This document shows, piece after piece, positions 37,127 through 46,540 of a stretch of 64,000 bases of DNA. This DNA comes from Paenibacillus alkaliterrae (lineage in GTDB: Bacteria > Bacillota > Bacilli > Paenibacillales > Paenibacillaceae), in NCBI RefSeq assembly GCF_021532375.1, contig NZ_JAKGAP010000007.1:1-64000 (forward strand), in the 5' to 3' direction. Positions within the stretch are counted from its first letter, which is position 1. Each line of letters starts with the position of its first letter. Made by a program: the position numbers and the translations under genes. The notes beneath the pieces are model-generated. The model worked only from the letters and a program-made list of their open reading frames with translations, was not told the DNA's origin and did no database searches.

Positions 37127-38590
37127 ATGAACATATTGTTCGCAACCTCTGAAGCTGTACCGCTGGCGAAGACGGGCGGGCTCGCTGACGTTGCAGGGGC
37201 GCTCCCTAAAGCGCTGAGCAAGCGTGGCGTTGATGCCAGAGTCGTGCTGCCTAAATACGAAGAAATTCCTGCACATCTAATCGGGCAGTTTGAGCAAATC
37301 GCCCATTTTACCGTATCCTTCAGCTGGCGCAATCAATATTGCGGTTTATTCAAAGCGGAATTAGACGGCGTAACCTATTACTTAATCGACAATGAGCGCT
37401 ATTTTAAGAGAAAAGGACTTTATGGCTATGGCGATGATGCGGAGCGTTTTGTGTTCTTCTGCTTCGCGGTCATGGAGGCTGTACGTTTCATGGATTTCAG
37501 ACCGGATATCGTACATTGCCATGATTGGCAAACCGGACTGATCCCTTTCTTGCTAAAGACGAGATATGCTTTCGATCCTGCCTGGGCTTACGCGAAATCC
37601 GTATTCACTATCCATAATCTGAAATATCAAGGGTTATTTGGAATCGACATGCTTCAGGACTTGATCGGTGCGGGTGACGATATGTTCCGTTATGATAGCC
37701 TTGAATTTCACGGTGCGGCAAGCTGCATGAAGGGCGGACTTGTATATGCAGATAAGCTGACGACAGTAAGCGGTACCTACGCGGAGGAAATTCAGACGGA
37801 ATATTACGGCGAACGGCTCGATTCGCTGCTCAGGCACCGTTCCGGCGATTTAGTCGGCATCGTGAATGGGATTGACGATGAGCTGTTCGATCCGATGAAT
37901 GATTCTGCTCTTCATATGCCTTACCGGAATTCCTTGAGCCGTAAACGGAAAAATAAACTGGAGCTTCAGCGAGAGCTCGGCTTGCCGCAATCGGAGTCTG
38001 TACCGCTTATCGGAATCGTATCCCGTCTTGTCGAGCAAAAAGGCTTCGATTTGATTATGGCGACCTTCGAGGAGCTGCTTGAAGAGGATGTCCAGTTTGT
38101 CATTCTGGGAGCGGGCGATTGGCACTACGAGCATTTTCTAAACGATAAGGCTTATTGGTATCCTGATAAGGTTGCCGTATGGATAGGCTATGACGACCGA
38201 TTAGCCCGCCGGATTTATGCGGGCTCGGATATGTTCGCCATGCCTTCGCAATTCGAGCCATGCGGTCTAAGTCAGTTGATCGCGCTGCGCTACCTGTCTG
38301 TGCCAATTGTTCGCGAGACTGGAGGGCTAAAGGACACGGTACAAGCCTATAATGAATATACTGGCGAAGGAAACGGCTTCAGCTTTACGAATTACAATGC
38401 GCATGACTATATGTATACCGTGCGCAGAGCTCTGTCACTTTATCGTAATGAAGAAGCATGGAAGCAGATCGTGAATAACGGCTCCAAAGAGGATTATAGT
38501 TGGAATCATTCTGCCAAAGCCTATATTTCCGTTTACTCGCAGCTTTTAGCGCACGGAAAGGAGAAGGAACTATGGCCCGTCATATTGTAA
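37127..38590 (+). CDS. glgA: glycogen synthase GlgA (ADP-glucose)
   Basis: 487 residues, a GT5 enzyme. The ADP-glucose-binding KTGGLADV lies at residues 15-22, the HDWQTGLIPFLL motif follows, and the C-terminal nucleotide site contains MPSQFEPCGLSQL. It extends alpha-1,4 chains. The start is ATG 37127 behind AAAGGAG; the frame is open further up to 37076, but the family begins MNILFA. It overlaps the next gene by 19 bases. Confidence 0.96.
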   Translation: MNILFATSEAVPLAKTGGLADVAGALPKALSKRGVDARVVLPKYEEIPAHLIGQFEQIAHFTVSFSWRNQYCGLFKAELDGVTYYLIDNERYFKRKGLYGYGDDAERFVFFCFAVMEAVRFMDFRPDIVHCHDWQTGLIPFLLKTRYAFDPAWAYAKSVFTIHNLKYQGLFGIDMLQDLIGAGDDMFRYDSLEFHGAASCMKGGLVYADKLTTVSGTYAEEIQTEYYGERLDSLLRHRSGDLVGIVNGIDDELFDPMNDSALHMPYRNSLSRKRKNKLELQRELGLPQSESVPLIGIVSRLVEQKGFDLIMATFEELLEEDVQFVILGAGDWHYEHFLNDKAYWYPDKVAVWIGYDDRLARRIYAGSDMFAMPSQFEPCGLSQLIALRYLSVPIVRETGGLKDTVQAYNEYTGEGNGFSFTNYNAHDYMYTVRRALSLYRNEEAWKQIVNNGSKEDYSWNHSAKAYISVYSQLLAHGKEKELWPVIL

Positions 38591-40563
38591 TCGGCAACGG
38601 GAAGATGCTTCTCAATCTAGATAAGCATTGTTATATTCGTGATATTTATTATCCTTATGTTGGACAATTAAACCATGTAGGCGGACAATACTGCCGTCTA
38701 GGCGTTTGGGTTGAGGGGACCTTTACCTGGCTGGATGAGTCGGAGTGGAAGTTTGATCTGGATTATATCGAGGATTCATTGGTTACCAACATTACGGCAA
38801 CGCATGAGAGATTGGGCATCGAGCTTCATATGAACGATGGTATCCATCAGCGTGAATGCATTTATATTAAGAGGGTTGTCATACGCAACAAAACGAGCAT
38901 GGCCAGAGAGGTCAGGCTGTTCTTTCATCAGGATTTGATGATCGATGGTTCGGAGGTTGGTGATACGGCAGTTTATTACCCGGAGAATCATACCCTTTAT
39001 CATTACAAGAGAAACAACTATTTTATGTTCAATGGTTTCTCGGACGAGGGCGGCATGATGCAATATTCGACGGGTATCAAGAGATTTCAGTCAGCGGAGG
39101 GCACGTGGCGTGATGCGGAGGATGGCGTTCTGATGGGAAACTCGATTGCTCAAGGCTCCGTTGACAGTACGATCAGCTTTCGGACGGTCGTGCCTCCTAA
39201 CAGCGAGAAGGACATTTATTATTGGATGTCAATCGGACAAAATTTGGAGGAAGTGAAAGAGCTTAACCAATATGTCCATGAGAACCATCCGGAGAAGCTG
39301 CTCAGCCGAATGGTCATTTACTGGAAGCATTGGCTGCGCCGAGCGGAAACCGATCTGGGAGATTTGCCCCGGGATGTTGTGAAGATGTTCAAGCAGAGCC
39401 TGTTGCTCGTTCGTACGCAGGTTGATGAGCGAGGAGCCATTTTGGCAGCAAATGATACCGATATTTTACAATATAACCGCGATCATTACAGCTATATGTG
39501 GCCGCGTGACGGAGCGCTTATTGCGGATGCGATGTCGATGGCTGGCTACCAGAGCGTTATCGCACCATTTTTCCATTTCTGCGCGCAGGCTCTATCGCCG
39601 GATGGTTACTTGTATCACAAATACAATCCGGACGGAACGGTTGGCTCAAGCTGGCATCCGTATATCGTGCAAGGCAGCAGAAGATTGCCGATACAAGAGG
39701 ACGAGACAGCGCTTGTGCTGTTCGCATTATGGAAGGACTACGAGCGCAATCAAGTGATTGAGCTGCCGCAATCGTTGTATAGCAATCTAATAAGAAAAGC
39801 GGCCACCTTTCTAAGCTCCTATATGGAGCACTCCTTATCCTTGCCGAAGCCGAGCTATGACTTGTGGGAGGAACGCTACGGCATTTGGACCTATACAGCG
39901 GCTTCGGTATATGGCGGGTTGATGGCAGCCTCTTTCTTTACAGAGCTGTTCGGCGATTACGAACGCAGCGATCATTACAAGAACACGGCTCAAGCCATAA
40001 AGCACGGCATCATCTCTCATCTATGGGATGAAGAGTCAGGCCGATTCGCTAGGGGACTTATTCAGAAGGATAATCGATGGGTGAAGGATATGACCTTGGA
40101 GAGCAGTTTGTTCGGCGTCCTTGAGTTCGGAGTTCTTCCCGTCAATGATTATCGAGTCGTTCAGACGATGCAGGCTATCAAGGAAGGGCTGCAAATCAAG
40201 ACGCATATCGGCGGCGTCGCGCGTTATACGAACGATTATTACTTCCAGCAGTCTGGGGAAATTGATAAGGTACCGGGTAATCCTTGGATTATCTGTACGC
40301 TGTGGGTGGCCAATTTCGAGATTGATTCTGCTAATTCGTTGGAGGAGCTTGAAGGGCCTCGCCGCACTCTTCAATGGGTATCCGATCATGCGCTTCAAAG
40401 CGGACTGCTGCCCGAGCAGTTGAATCCTTACGACGGGTCGCCGCTTTCGGTCGCGCCGCTTACTTGGTCGCACGCAACCGTCGTACACAGCGTATGTAAG
40501 TATGCAGAGAAGTATAAGCGGCTTCGGGAGCAAGCCGATTCTAGTGATGAAGCAAAGGAATAG
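38572..40563 (+). CDS. GH15 family glucoamylase-like glycoside hydrolase
   Basis: 663 residues. The N-terminal supersandwich domain (about 1-270, MARHIVIGNGKMLLNLDKH) and the catalytic (alpha/alpha)6 domain are those of bacterial GH15 enzymes. The general acid is likely Glu433 or Glu434 (DLWEERYGIWTYTAAS), and the base Glu615 (LLPEQLNPYDG). No export signal is seen, so it should act in the cytoplasm, probably releasing glucose from glycogen or maltodextrin. AAAGGAG precedes ATG 38572. Last gene of the glg operon. Confidence 0.9.
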   Translation: MARHIVIGNGKMLLNLDKHCYIRDIYYPYVGQLNHVGGQYCRLGVWVEGTFTWLDESEWKFDLDYIEDSLVTNITATHERLGIELHMNDGIHQRECIYIKRVVIRNKTSMAREVRLFFHQDLMIDGSEVGDTAVYYPENHTLYHYKRNNYFMFNGFSDEGGMMQYSTGIKRFQSAEGTWRDAEDGVLMGNSIAQGSVDSTISFRTVVPPNSEKDIYYWMSIGQNLEEVKELNQYVHENHPEKLLSRMVIYWKHWLRRAETDLGDLPRDVVKMFKQSLLLVRTQVDERGAILAANDTDILQYNRDHYSYMWPRDGALIADAMSMAGYQSVIAPFFHFCAQALSPDGYLYHKYNPDGTVGSSWHPYIVQGSRRLPIQEDETALVLFALWKDYERNQVIELPQSLYSNLIRKAATFLSSYMEHSLSLPKPSYDLWEERYGIWTYTAASVYGGLMAASFFTELFGDYERSDHYKNTAQAIKHGIISHLWDEESGRFARGLIQKDNRWVKDMTLESSLFGVLEFGVLPVNDYRVVQTMQAIKEGLQIKTHIGGVARYTNDYYFQQSGEIDKVPGNPWIICTLWVANFEIDSANSLEELEGPRRTLQWVSDHALQSGLLPEQLNPYDGSPLSVAPLTWSHATVVHSVCKYAEKYKRLREQADSSDEAKE

Positions 40564-40581
40564 CGTTCTTATCGTAATCGT

Positions 40582-40619
40582 AAAGAAACCACATGCGACT
40601 CGCATGTGGTTTCTTTTTG
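40582..40619 (+). terminator. intrinsic terminator of the glycogen operon
   Basis: AAAGAAACCACATGCG (40582-40597) pairs perfectly with CGCATGTGGTTTCTTT, then more T. A very stable hairpin. Confidence 0.92.
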
Positions 40620-40725
40620 CTTCGTCACAGCCTAAACGAGAACATTCCGTATGAAAACCATTTTATTACTCAAAATAAAAACGGTAAATTCGACGATAAA
40701 ATAAAATATTTTTTTATAAATAATG

Positions 40726-40754
40726 TTGATTTGAGAAATATTTTTTCATATAAT
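40726..40754 (+). promoter_or_regulatory. sigma-A promoter of gntP with a possible operator
   Basis: TTGATT (40726-40731) and TATAAT (40749-40754) are 17 bases apart in a very AT-rich stretch. Between them, 40731-40747 reads TGAGAAATATTTTTTCA, a near-palindrome with TGA/TCA ends. It is a plausible site for the RpiR-type regulator encoded nearby. Confidence 0.65.
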
Positions 40755-40804
40755 AGAAAAGCTTGCTATCGTATGCTTTAAAGACAACTTAGGAGGACTC
40801 CACC

Positions 40805-42154
40805 ATGTTATTACTTATCGTATTAGCCGCTATTGCAGTGCTGTTGCTGCTAATTACAGTAGCTAAGCTAAACCCGTTCGTTTCTCTCATAGTAACGGCA
40901 ATCGGGGTTGGCCTAGCTGCAGGAATGCCGTTATTTACAACTGAAACAGGCGGCGCAGGCATCATTGACTCGATCAAAACGGGTATGGGGAACACGTTAG
41001 GATTTTTAGCAATCGTACTCGCACTGGGCACGATGCTTGGGAAAATGATGGCCGAATCCGGCGGAGCTGAGAAAATCGCGCAAACGTTAATCAAGCGATT
41101 CGGCGAAAAAAATGTACATTGGGCAATGATGTTTGTTGCTTTCATTGTTGGTATTCCCGTTTTTTTCCAAGTCGGTTTTGTTTTGTTAATTCCATTGGTA
41201 TTTACAATTGCAAGGCAGACGGGCGTATCTCTCGTGAAAATCGGGGTTCCGCTCGTAGCGGGACTATCGGTGGTACATGGACTCGTTCCGCCTCATCCTG
41301 CAGCGATGGCGGCAGTCGGCATTTTTAACGCGGATGTAGGCTTAACGATCTTGTATGCGATAATCGTCGGGTTGCCGACCGCCATATTGGCTGGTCCTGT
41401 TTACGGACAATGGATCGGAAAACGAATTTATAAGCCGGTACCGAAGGAAATGGGAGATCAGCTTACGGAGACCGATTCTAAGAAGCGATTGCCCGGCTTT
41501 TTCAATACGGTATTTACCGTTCTTGTACCTGTCATTCTCATGCTGATCGCTTCGATCGCTGAGCTGTTCCTGGAGAAGGAAAGTGCGTTATACTCGGCAT
41601 TGCGCTTCATTGGAGATCCGGTGACCGCGCTATTAATCGCAACGGTTTATTCCTTCTTCAGCCTAGGCTTCTTCCGCGGCTTAAGCAGGGAATCGGTGCT
41701 CAAATATACGAATGATTGCTTGGCGCCGACAGCTACGATTCTGCTGGTTATCGGGGCGGGCGGTGCTTTTAACCGAGTTCTTCTCGATTCCGGTATCGGC
41801 GAATACATCGCTGAGCTTGCGACATCCTCCAATGTTTCTCCCCTGTTGCTCGGATGGGGAATAGCGGCGTTGATTAGGGTTGCGACAGGATCGGCCACTG
41901 TTTCCATGATGACGGCAGCGGGCATCGTAGCGCCGATTGCAGCCATCGTTCCCGGCGCAAATTTGGAGCTTCTCGTTCTTGCAACCGGAGCGGGCTCGCT
42001 TATTTTATCTCATGTGAACGATTCAGGCTTTTGGATGATCAAAGAATATTTTGGCATGTCGGTCAAAGAAACGTTATTGACATGGACGGCTCTTGAAACG
42101 ATCATTTCCGTAACAGCGCTTGCGTTCATTCTTATACTCGACGTATTCGTTTAA
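40805..42154 (+). CDS. gntP: gluconate permease, GntP family
   Basis: 449 residues with about 12 hydrophobic helices. The family motifs GTMLGKMMAESGGAEKIA and HGLVPPHPAAMAA are intact. It imports gluconate by proton symport; neighbouring kinase and dehydrogenase genes support the substrate. TTAGGAGG precedes ATG. Confidence 0.94.
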   Translation: MLLLIVLAAIAVLLLLITVAKLNPFVSLIVTAIGVGLAAGMPLFTTETGGAGIIDSIKTGMGNTLGFLAIVLALGTMLGKMMAESGGAEKIAQTLIKRFGEKNVHWAMMFVAFIVGIPVFFQVGFVLLIPLVFTIARQTGVSLVKIGVPLVAGLSVVHGLVPPHPAAMAAVGIFNADVGLTILYAIIVGLPTAILAGPVYGQWIGKRIYKPVPKEMGDQLTETDSKKRLPGFFNTVFTVLVPVILMLIASIAELFLEKESALYSALRFIGDPVTALLIATVYSFFSLGFFRGLSRESVLKYTNDCLAPTATILLVIGAGGAFNRVLLDSGIGEYIAELATSSNVSPLLLGWGIAALIRVATGSATVSMMTAAGIVAPIAAIVPGANLELLVLATGAGSLILSHVNDSGFWMIKEYFGMSVKETLLTWTALETIISVTALAFILILDVFV

Positions 42155-42212
42155 TCGAACAAAGGTGAACCCGCGATTTTCCTGTCCATGGTTCCTTTGG
42201 CATTTGTATTCG

Positions 42213-43064
42213 TTATAGGCGGGTATCCGAAATGGCTTCCCGTACTTTCTCAAGTGAATGCTTCGCCTTATCCTTGTTTAGGATCATCACATTGACATAG
42301 AGCGCGTCAATCAAGCTTAGCTGGCCGATCCGTGACGCTAACGCTTCCGAACGGTATTCCGTTTCATCCGAGCTTGTGTGAAGCGATACATCCGCATGCT
42401 GGCTGATCGGGGATTTAGGGAAGCCGGTGATGGCTATTGTTTTCGCGCCGTTAACGCTTGCCGTTTGAATGATGCGAATCGTATCTTTGTTCGTGCCGGA
42501 GTGAGAGATGACGACTGCGACATCTTCCTTAGTCAGCTGTGCGGCCGACATCAGTTGAAAGTGCGCATCGGTAAATGCAAATGCTTGCTTTCCTGAGCGA
42601 ATGAATTTGTGAAACGCATCCATGGCGATGACGCCAGAACCGCCAATGCCATAAAAATGAACGCGATTCGCATCGGCTATGAGCGATACGGCCGTACCGA
42701 AGGCATCGCCGTCTAAGATTTGAAATGTATTTTCTAAAGTGCGGATATTGGATTTGAACACCTTCTCGGCAATCGTCTTGGTGCTGTCGGATTCGTTTAT
42801 TTCTTCGTATAATTGTTGAGTAGGTGTCATAATTTCCGATGCTAGCGCAATTTTCATCGCTTGATAGCCTTTATAACCGATGTGCTTGCAGAATCGGAAT
42901 ACGGTGGCTTCGGCGACATTCAAATCATCCGCGACCTCGTTTATTGTGCTATGAATGATTTTTTCGGGATTATTTAATATATAAGCAGCTATTTTCTTCT
43001 CTTTCTCGCTGAATCTTGCCTGATAAGAACGAATTTTTCCAAGCATATTTTGTACCATAGACAT
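42213..43064 (-). CDS. RpiR family transcriptional regulator (HTH plus SIS domain)
   Basis: 283 residues. An N-terminal RpiR helix-turn-helix (STINEVADDLNVAEATVFRFCKHIGYKGYQ, about 39-68) is followed by a sugar-phosphate-binding SIS domain (VHFYGIGGSGVIAMDA, VVISHSGTNKDTI). Lying between gntP and gnd, it is the likely regulator of this gluconate cluster, sensing a phosphorylated sugar such as 6-phosphogluconate. GAAGGGGAAG precedes ATG. Confidence 0.92.
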   Translation of the reverse strand: MSMVQNMLGKIRSYQARFSEKEKKIAAYILNNPEKIIHSTINEVADDLNVAEATVFRFCKHIGYKGYQAMKIALASEIMTPTQQLYEEINESDSTKTIAEKVFKSNIRTLENTFQILDGDAFGTAVSLIADANRVHFYGIGGSGVIAMDAFHKFIRSGKQAFAFTDAHFQLMSAAQLTKEDVAVVISHSGTNKDTIRIIQTASVNGAKTIAITGFPKSPISQHADVSLHTSSDETEYRSEALASRIGQLSLIDALYVNVMILNKDKAKHSLEKVREAISDTRL

Positions 43065-43192
43065 CCGCTTCCCCTTCGTATCGCAGCTTTTTTCATGAGA
43101 AGTATAACATAAACAAGGAAATGATCCTATTTTCTTAGCTGAATGCTATGAAACTTGTTTGATCGAATAAAACGTTAAGGAGTTGCATAGAA

Positions 43193-44089
43193 ATGCAGGT
43201 TGGTATGATTGGTTTAGGCAAAATGGGCTTGAATTTGACTTATAATGTAATGGAGCAAGGCCATAAGGCGATTGTGTTCGATGTAAATCCAATTGCGGTG
43301 AAGGAGGCAGTGAAAGCAGGGGCTGTCGGTACAGCTTCATTGGAGGAACTGATACAATCGCTGAAGGCTCCTCGCGTCATTTGGATGATGGTGCCGGCTG
43401 GCGAGCTTACGGAGCAAGTAATTCAACAAACTAGCGCCATGCTCGAAAACGGCGATATTCTAATCGATGGAGGAAACTCAAATTATAAAGATACGATCAG
43501 GCGAGCCGAGCAGCTCTCCTTAAAGGGAATTTATTTTCTCGATGTTGGAACGAGTGGCGGTACGTCGGGCGCTAGATTAGGCGCATGTACGATGATCGGC
43601 GGCAATAAAACGGCATTTGCAGCGGTCGAGCAGCTGTTTAAGGATATTTGCGTGAAGAACGGTTATTTACATGCAGGGGAGAGCGGCAGCGGACATTTTT
43701 TGAAAATGGTTCACAACGGCGTTGAATACGGCATGATGCAAGCGATAGCCGAGGGTTTCGAGCTGCTGGAAAAAAGCGCTTACGACTTTGATTTCGAGAG
43801 GGTAGCCCGTGTGTGGAACAATGGTTCCGTTATTAGGTCATGGTTGATGGAGCTTACGGAAAATGCTTTTGCCAAGGATGCGCACCTGGATGGACTAAAG
43901 GGAGTTATGCATTCCTCGGGAGAAGGAAAATGGACGCTAGAGACGGCGCTCGACCTGCAGACAGCGACTCCGGTCATTGCTTTGTCGCTGCTGATGAGAT
44001 ACCGGTCATTAGAGGAGGATACGTTCTCAGGCAAGGTCGTTGCTGCGCTTCGTAATGAATTTGGCGGTCATAGCGTAGAACGTTCTTAA
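43193..44089 (+). CDS. gnd: 6-phosphogluconate dehydrogenase, decarboxylating (short form)
   Basis: 298 residues, the short bacterial type related to B. subtilis YqeC. An N-terminal Rossmann motif GMIGLGKMGLNL precedes IDGGNSNYKDT and the catalytic DVGTSGGTSGARLG and HFLKMVHNGVEYGMMQ (Lys and Asn). It oxidises 6-phosphogluconate to ribulose-5-phosphate and CO2. TAAGGAG precedes ATG. It lies between the regulator and gluconokinase. Confidence 0.93.
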   Translation: MQVGMIGLGKMGLNLTYNVMEQGHKAIVFDVNPIAVKEAVKAGAVGTASLEELIQSLKAPRVIWMMVPAGELTEQVIQQTSAMLENGDILIDGGNSNYKDTIRRAEQLSLKGIYFLDVGTSGGTSGARLGACTMIGGNKTAFAAVEQLFKDICVKNGYLHAGESGSGHFLKMVHNGVEYGMMQAIAEGFELLEKSAYDFDFERVARVWNNGSVIRSWLMELTENAFAKDAHLDGLKGVMHSSGEGKWTLETALDLQTATPVIALSLLMRYRSLEEDTFSGKVVAALRNEFGGHSVERS

Positions 44090-44140
44090 ATGCCAGTTTG
44101 AAAAAATAGCTAATCAGCGGTATTGTAGAAGGAACGTATA

Positions 44141-44173
44141 TATGCTTGCGAAGCAGGTTTGCTGCGCAAACCT
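44141..44173 (+). repeat. 33-bp hairpin repeat, copy 2
   Basis: First of a tandem pair in front of gluconokinase. A TATGCTTGCGAAGC block precedes AGGTTTGC (44155-44162), which pairs with GCAAACCT (44166-44173). Related to 3301-3333. Confidence 0.8.
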
Positions 44174-44177
44174 AGCA

Positions 44178-44210
44178 TATGCTTACGAAGCAGGTTTGCG
44201 CAGCAAACCT
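44178..44210 (+). repeat. 33-bp hairpin repeat, copy 3
   Basis: Second of the tandem pair. AGGTTTGC (44192-44199) pairs with GCAAACCT (44203-44210), and the ribosome site AAGGAGGAGG begins at the very next base. Confidence 0.8.
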
Positions 44211-44226
44211 AAGGAGGAGGAAAAAG

Positions 44227-45765
44227 TTGAGTATGAAATATGTAATTGGCGTTGATATTGGCACAACCAGCACGAAGTCCGTGCTATTTACGGTTAACGG
44301 CTCCATTGTGGCCAGTCATGGCATTGAATATCCGCTCCATTCTCCGTCGCCAGCTATTGCGGAGCAGGACCCGGATGAAATATTCAGGGCCGTTCTCGGG
44401 ACGATCGGACAGGCCGTTGCAAAGAGCAATGTGCAGCCTGCCGACATTTTGTGCGTGTCATTCAGCTCCGCTATGCATAGCGTTATCGCTGTGGATAAGG
44501 AAGGAACTCCGCTTACTAAATGTATTACATGGGCGGATAACCGCAGTTTAGAGTGGACCAATAAAATTAAAAACGATTGGAACGGGCATGACATTTATTT
44601 GCGTACGGGCACGCCTATTCATCCCATGTCACCATTATCTAAGCTTACCTGGCTTCGTCATGATCATAAAGAGCTGTTTGATCGTTCGTATAAGTTTATA
44701 TCCATAAAGGAATATGTGTTCTTTAAACTGTTCGGCCGTTATGTTATTGATTATTCGATTGCATCCGCAACGGGCATGTTCAATTTGCGGCAGTTGCAAT
44801 GGGATGAAGAAGCGCTCGAAGTTGCAGGGGTTACTGCTGACCGGTTATCCGAGCTCGTACCGACGACTTACAAGCTGGAAGGATTAGATAGTAGTTTTGC
44901 AGAGCAGATGAATATCCTTCGGGAGACGCCGTTCATCGTTGGCGCAAGTGATGGCGTTCTATCTAACCTCGGCGTGAATGCAATCGAGCCTGGGGTCGTT
45001 GCGGTAACGATCGGGACAAGCGGCGCGATTCGAGCCGTAACGGACAAGCCGGTTACAGATCCGAAGGGAAGAATTTTTTGCTACGCCTTGACGGAAAATC
45101 ATTGGGTGATCGGCGGTCCCGTCAATAATGGAGGAATGATCTTCAGATGGGTACGCGATCAAATCGGAACGGCAGAGATTGCTGAAGCTAAGCAGCGCGG
45201 CGTGGATCCCTATGAGTTGTTGACCGAATTGGCGGCAAAAGTGAAGCCGGGCTCCGACGGGCTGATTTTCCATCCATACTTGGCGGGTGAACGCGCGCCG
45301 TTATGGGATGCGAATGCGAGAGGCTCCTATTTCGGACTAGGCTTGCATCATAAGAAGGAGCATCTGATCCGGGCCGCATTAGAGGGCGTTATATATAATT
45401 TATACAGCGTATTGATGGCTCTCGAGGAATTGACCGGCAAGCCGAAAAAAATTCAGGCGACGGGAGGATTTGCGAGATCCGAGCTATGGCGCCAGATGAT
45501 GGCTGATATTTTCGATCAGGAGCTGCATGTTCCCGAAAGCATCGAAAGCTCATGTCTAGGCGCGGTTATTCTTGGATTGTACAGCTTAGGCGAGATCGAT
45601 TCGCTTCATGCCGTAGCGGATATGGTAGGAGCATCGCACTTCCATTTGCCCAATAAGCAAAATGCGGAGATTTATTCCGAGCTCATGAGGATCTATATTC
45701 GCGTTTCTCGTTTATTGACTGATGAATATGCGAATATTGCGGCTTTTCAGCAAAAATGGGTATAG
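44227..45765 (+). CDS. gntK: gluconokinase, FGGY family
   Basis: 512 residues, matching B. subtilis GntK (513). It has the ATP-binding IGVDIGTTSTKSVLF, the substrate-region TWADNRS, the TIGTSGAIR motif and the C-terminal ATGGFARSELW. It phosphorylates gluconate to 6-phosphogluconate; xylulokinase is a less likely alternative given the context. TTG at 44227 is well spaced from AAGGAGGAGG; ATG at 44233 is the alternative. Two hairpin repeats lie immediately upstream. Confidence 0.9.
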   Translation: MSMKYVIGVDIGTTSTKSVLFTVNGSIVASHGIEYPLHSPSPAIAEQDPDEIFRAVLGTIGQAVAKSNVQPADILCVSFSSAMHSVIAVDKEGTPLTKCITWADNRSLEWTNKIKNDWNGHDIYLRTGTPIHPMSPLSKLTWLRHDHKELFDRSYKFISIKEYVFFKLFGRYVIDYSIASATGMFNLRQLQWDEEALEVAGVTADRLSELVPTTYKLEGLDSSFAEQMNILRETPFIVGASDGVLSNLGVNAIEPGVVAVTIGTSGAIRAVTDKPVTDPKGRIFCYALTENHWVIGGPVNNGGMIFRWVRDQIGTAEIAEAKQRGVDPYELLTELAAKVKPGSDGLIFHPYLAGERAPLWDANARGSYFGLGLHHKKEHLIRAALEGVIYNLYSVLMALEELTGKPKKIQATGGFARSELWRQMMADIFDQELHVPESIESSCLGAVILGLYSLGEIDSLHAVADMVGASHFHLPNKQNAEIYSELMRIYIRVSRLLTDEYANIAAFQQKWV

Positions 45766-45783
45766 CTTAAATAGGAACAAATG

Positions 45784-45812
45784 CCGCTCAGATCACGTGA
45801 TCTAAGCGGATT
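45784..45812. terminator. hairpin between gntK and gerPE
   Basis: CCGCT and AGATCAC pair with GTGATCT and AGCGG, with one unpaired base on each side. Only ATTT follows, so termination may be weak. It lies between convergent genes. Confidence 0.5.
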
Positions 45813-45879
45813 TACGCGAACGCCTAAATGGCATCACTAATTATTCCGGTGAACAGGCGCCTTGACCGTTAATGATACG

Positions 45880-46326
45880 CTAACAGCCGGCTGGCGGTGT
45901 TGGGTGCAGTCGAGGATATTGGCGAATATGTTTAATTCTAGAATCGGCTGTCAGATGCATGCCGTTGCCTGCCAAGATGCTGGCGGCTGAGCCTGCTGCA
46001 GTAACACGGATGCATCCGACCGTTATGTTTGGCGAGCCATTCACTCGATCAAGCTGAATAACCGCTCCGTTATCGTCAACAGGATCATTTAGCACGGGAA
46101 ACGGGCGATAGAAAATCGGATAGGATTCAAAAAAAACATCTCCTGCAGTCGTATGATCCTCTTGCCGCTGCAGCGCTATGGCGCGCAGTTTTGCCTTTGT
46201 TTCTCCTCGATCGCCGAGCTGGACGGAGGCCGACTTTGCGGCGCTGATGATGCATATCGCACCTACATTAGCGGTTCTAATAGGAAAGTTAAGATCTGAG
46301 CTTTCATTAGCTGCCATCATCATCAC
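45880..46326 (-). CDS. gerPE: spore germination protein GerPE
   Basis: 148 residues. The N-terminal IRTANVGAICIISAAKSASVQLGD resembles GerPE, and it sits in the conserved fifth position of the cluster. GerP proteins are made late in the mother cell and are needed for germinants to pass the spore coat. GTG at 46326 is followed by three ATG codons, so the exact start is unclear. It overlaps gerPD by 20 bases. Confidence 0.82.
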   Translation of the reverse strand: MMMMAANESSDLNFPIRTANVGAICIISAAKSASVQLGDRGETKAKLRAIALQRQEDHTTAGDVFFESYPIFYRPFPVLNDPVDDNGAVIQLDRVNGSPNITVGCIRVTAAGSAASILAGNGMHLTADSRIKHIRQYPRLHPTPPAGC

Positions 46327-46540
46327 TCACTGTGGACTCGCCCAGCATGTCGCCGGCATTGTCCGGCGAGGGGAATGGAGCTAACGGACCAACGATAACG
46401 GACTCTGGGGGCGTATCGAACATCGAGTACAAGGATACATGATCGGTATCTCCTACCTGAAGCATAGATGCGCTGGATATCCCGAGCAGCTCTATCTGTC
46501 CGACCGAAAGCGCGTGATTTATAACCTTGAAAACGATCAT
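46307..46540 (-). CDS. gerPD: spore germination protein GerPD
   Basis: 77 residues. IVFKVINHALSVGQIELLGISSASMLQVGD matches the GerPD N-terminus; the tail is Pro- and Asp-rich. ATG at 46540 directly abuts the gerPC stop. Part of the gerP operon. Confidence 0.85.
   Translation of the reverse strand: MIVFKVINHALSVGQIELLGISSASMLQVGDTDHVSLYSMFDTPPESVIVGPLAPFPSPDNAGDMLGESTVSDDDGS

Noticed and set aside
40036-40605. 189-codon minus-strand frame
   Set aside because: Antisense to the GH15 catalytic domain and crosses its terminator.
44141-44210. Two direct repeats considered as a CRISPR array
   Set aside because: The units are separated by only four bases, so there are no spacers, and no cas genes are near.
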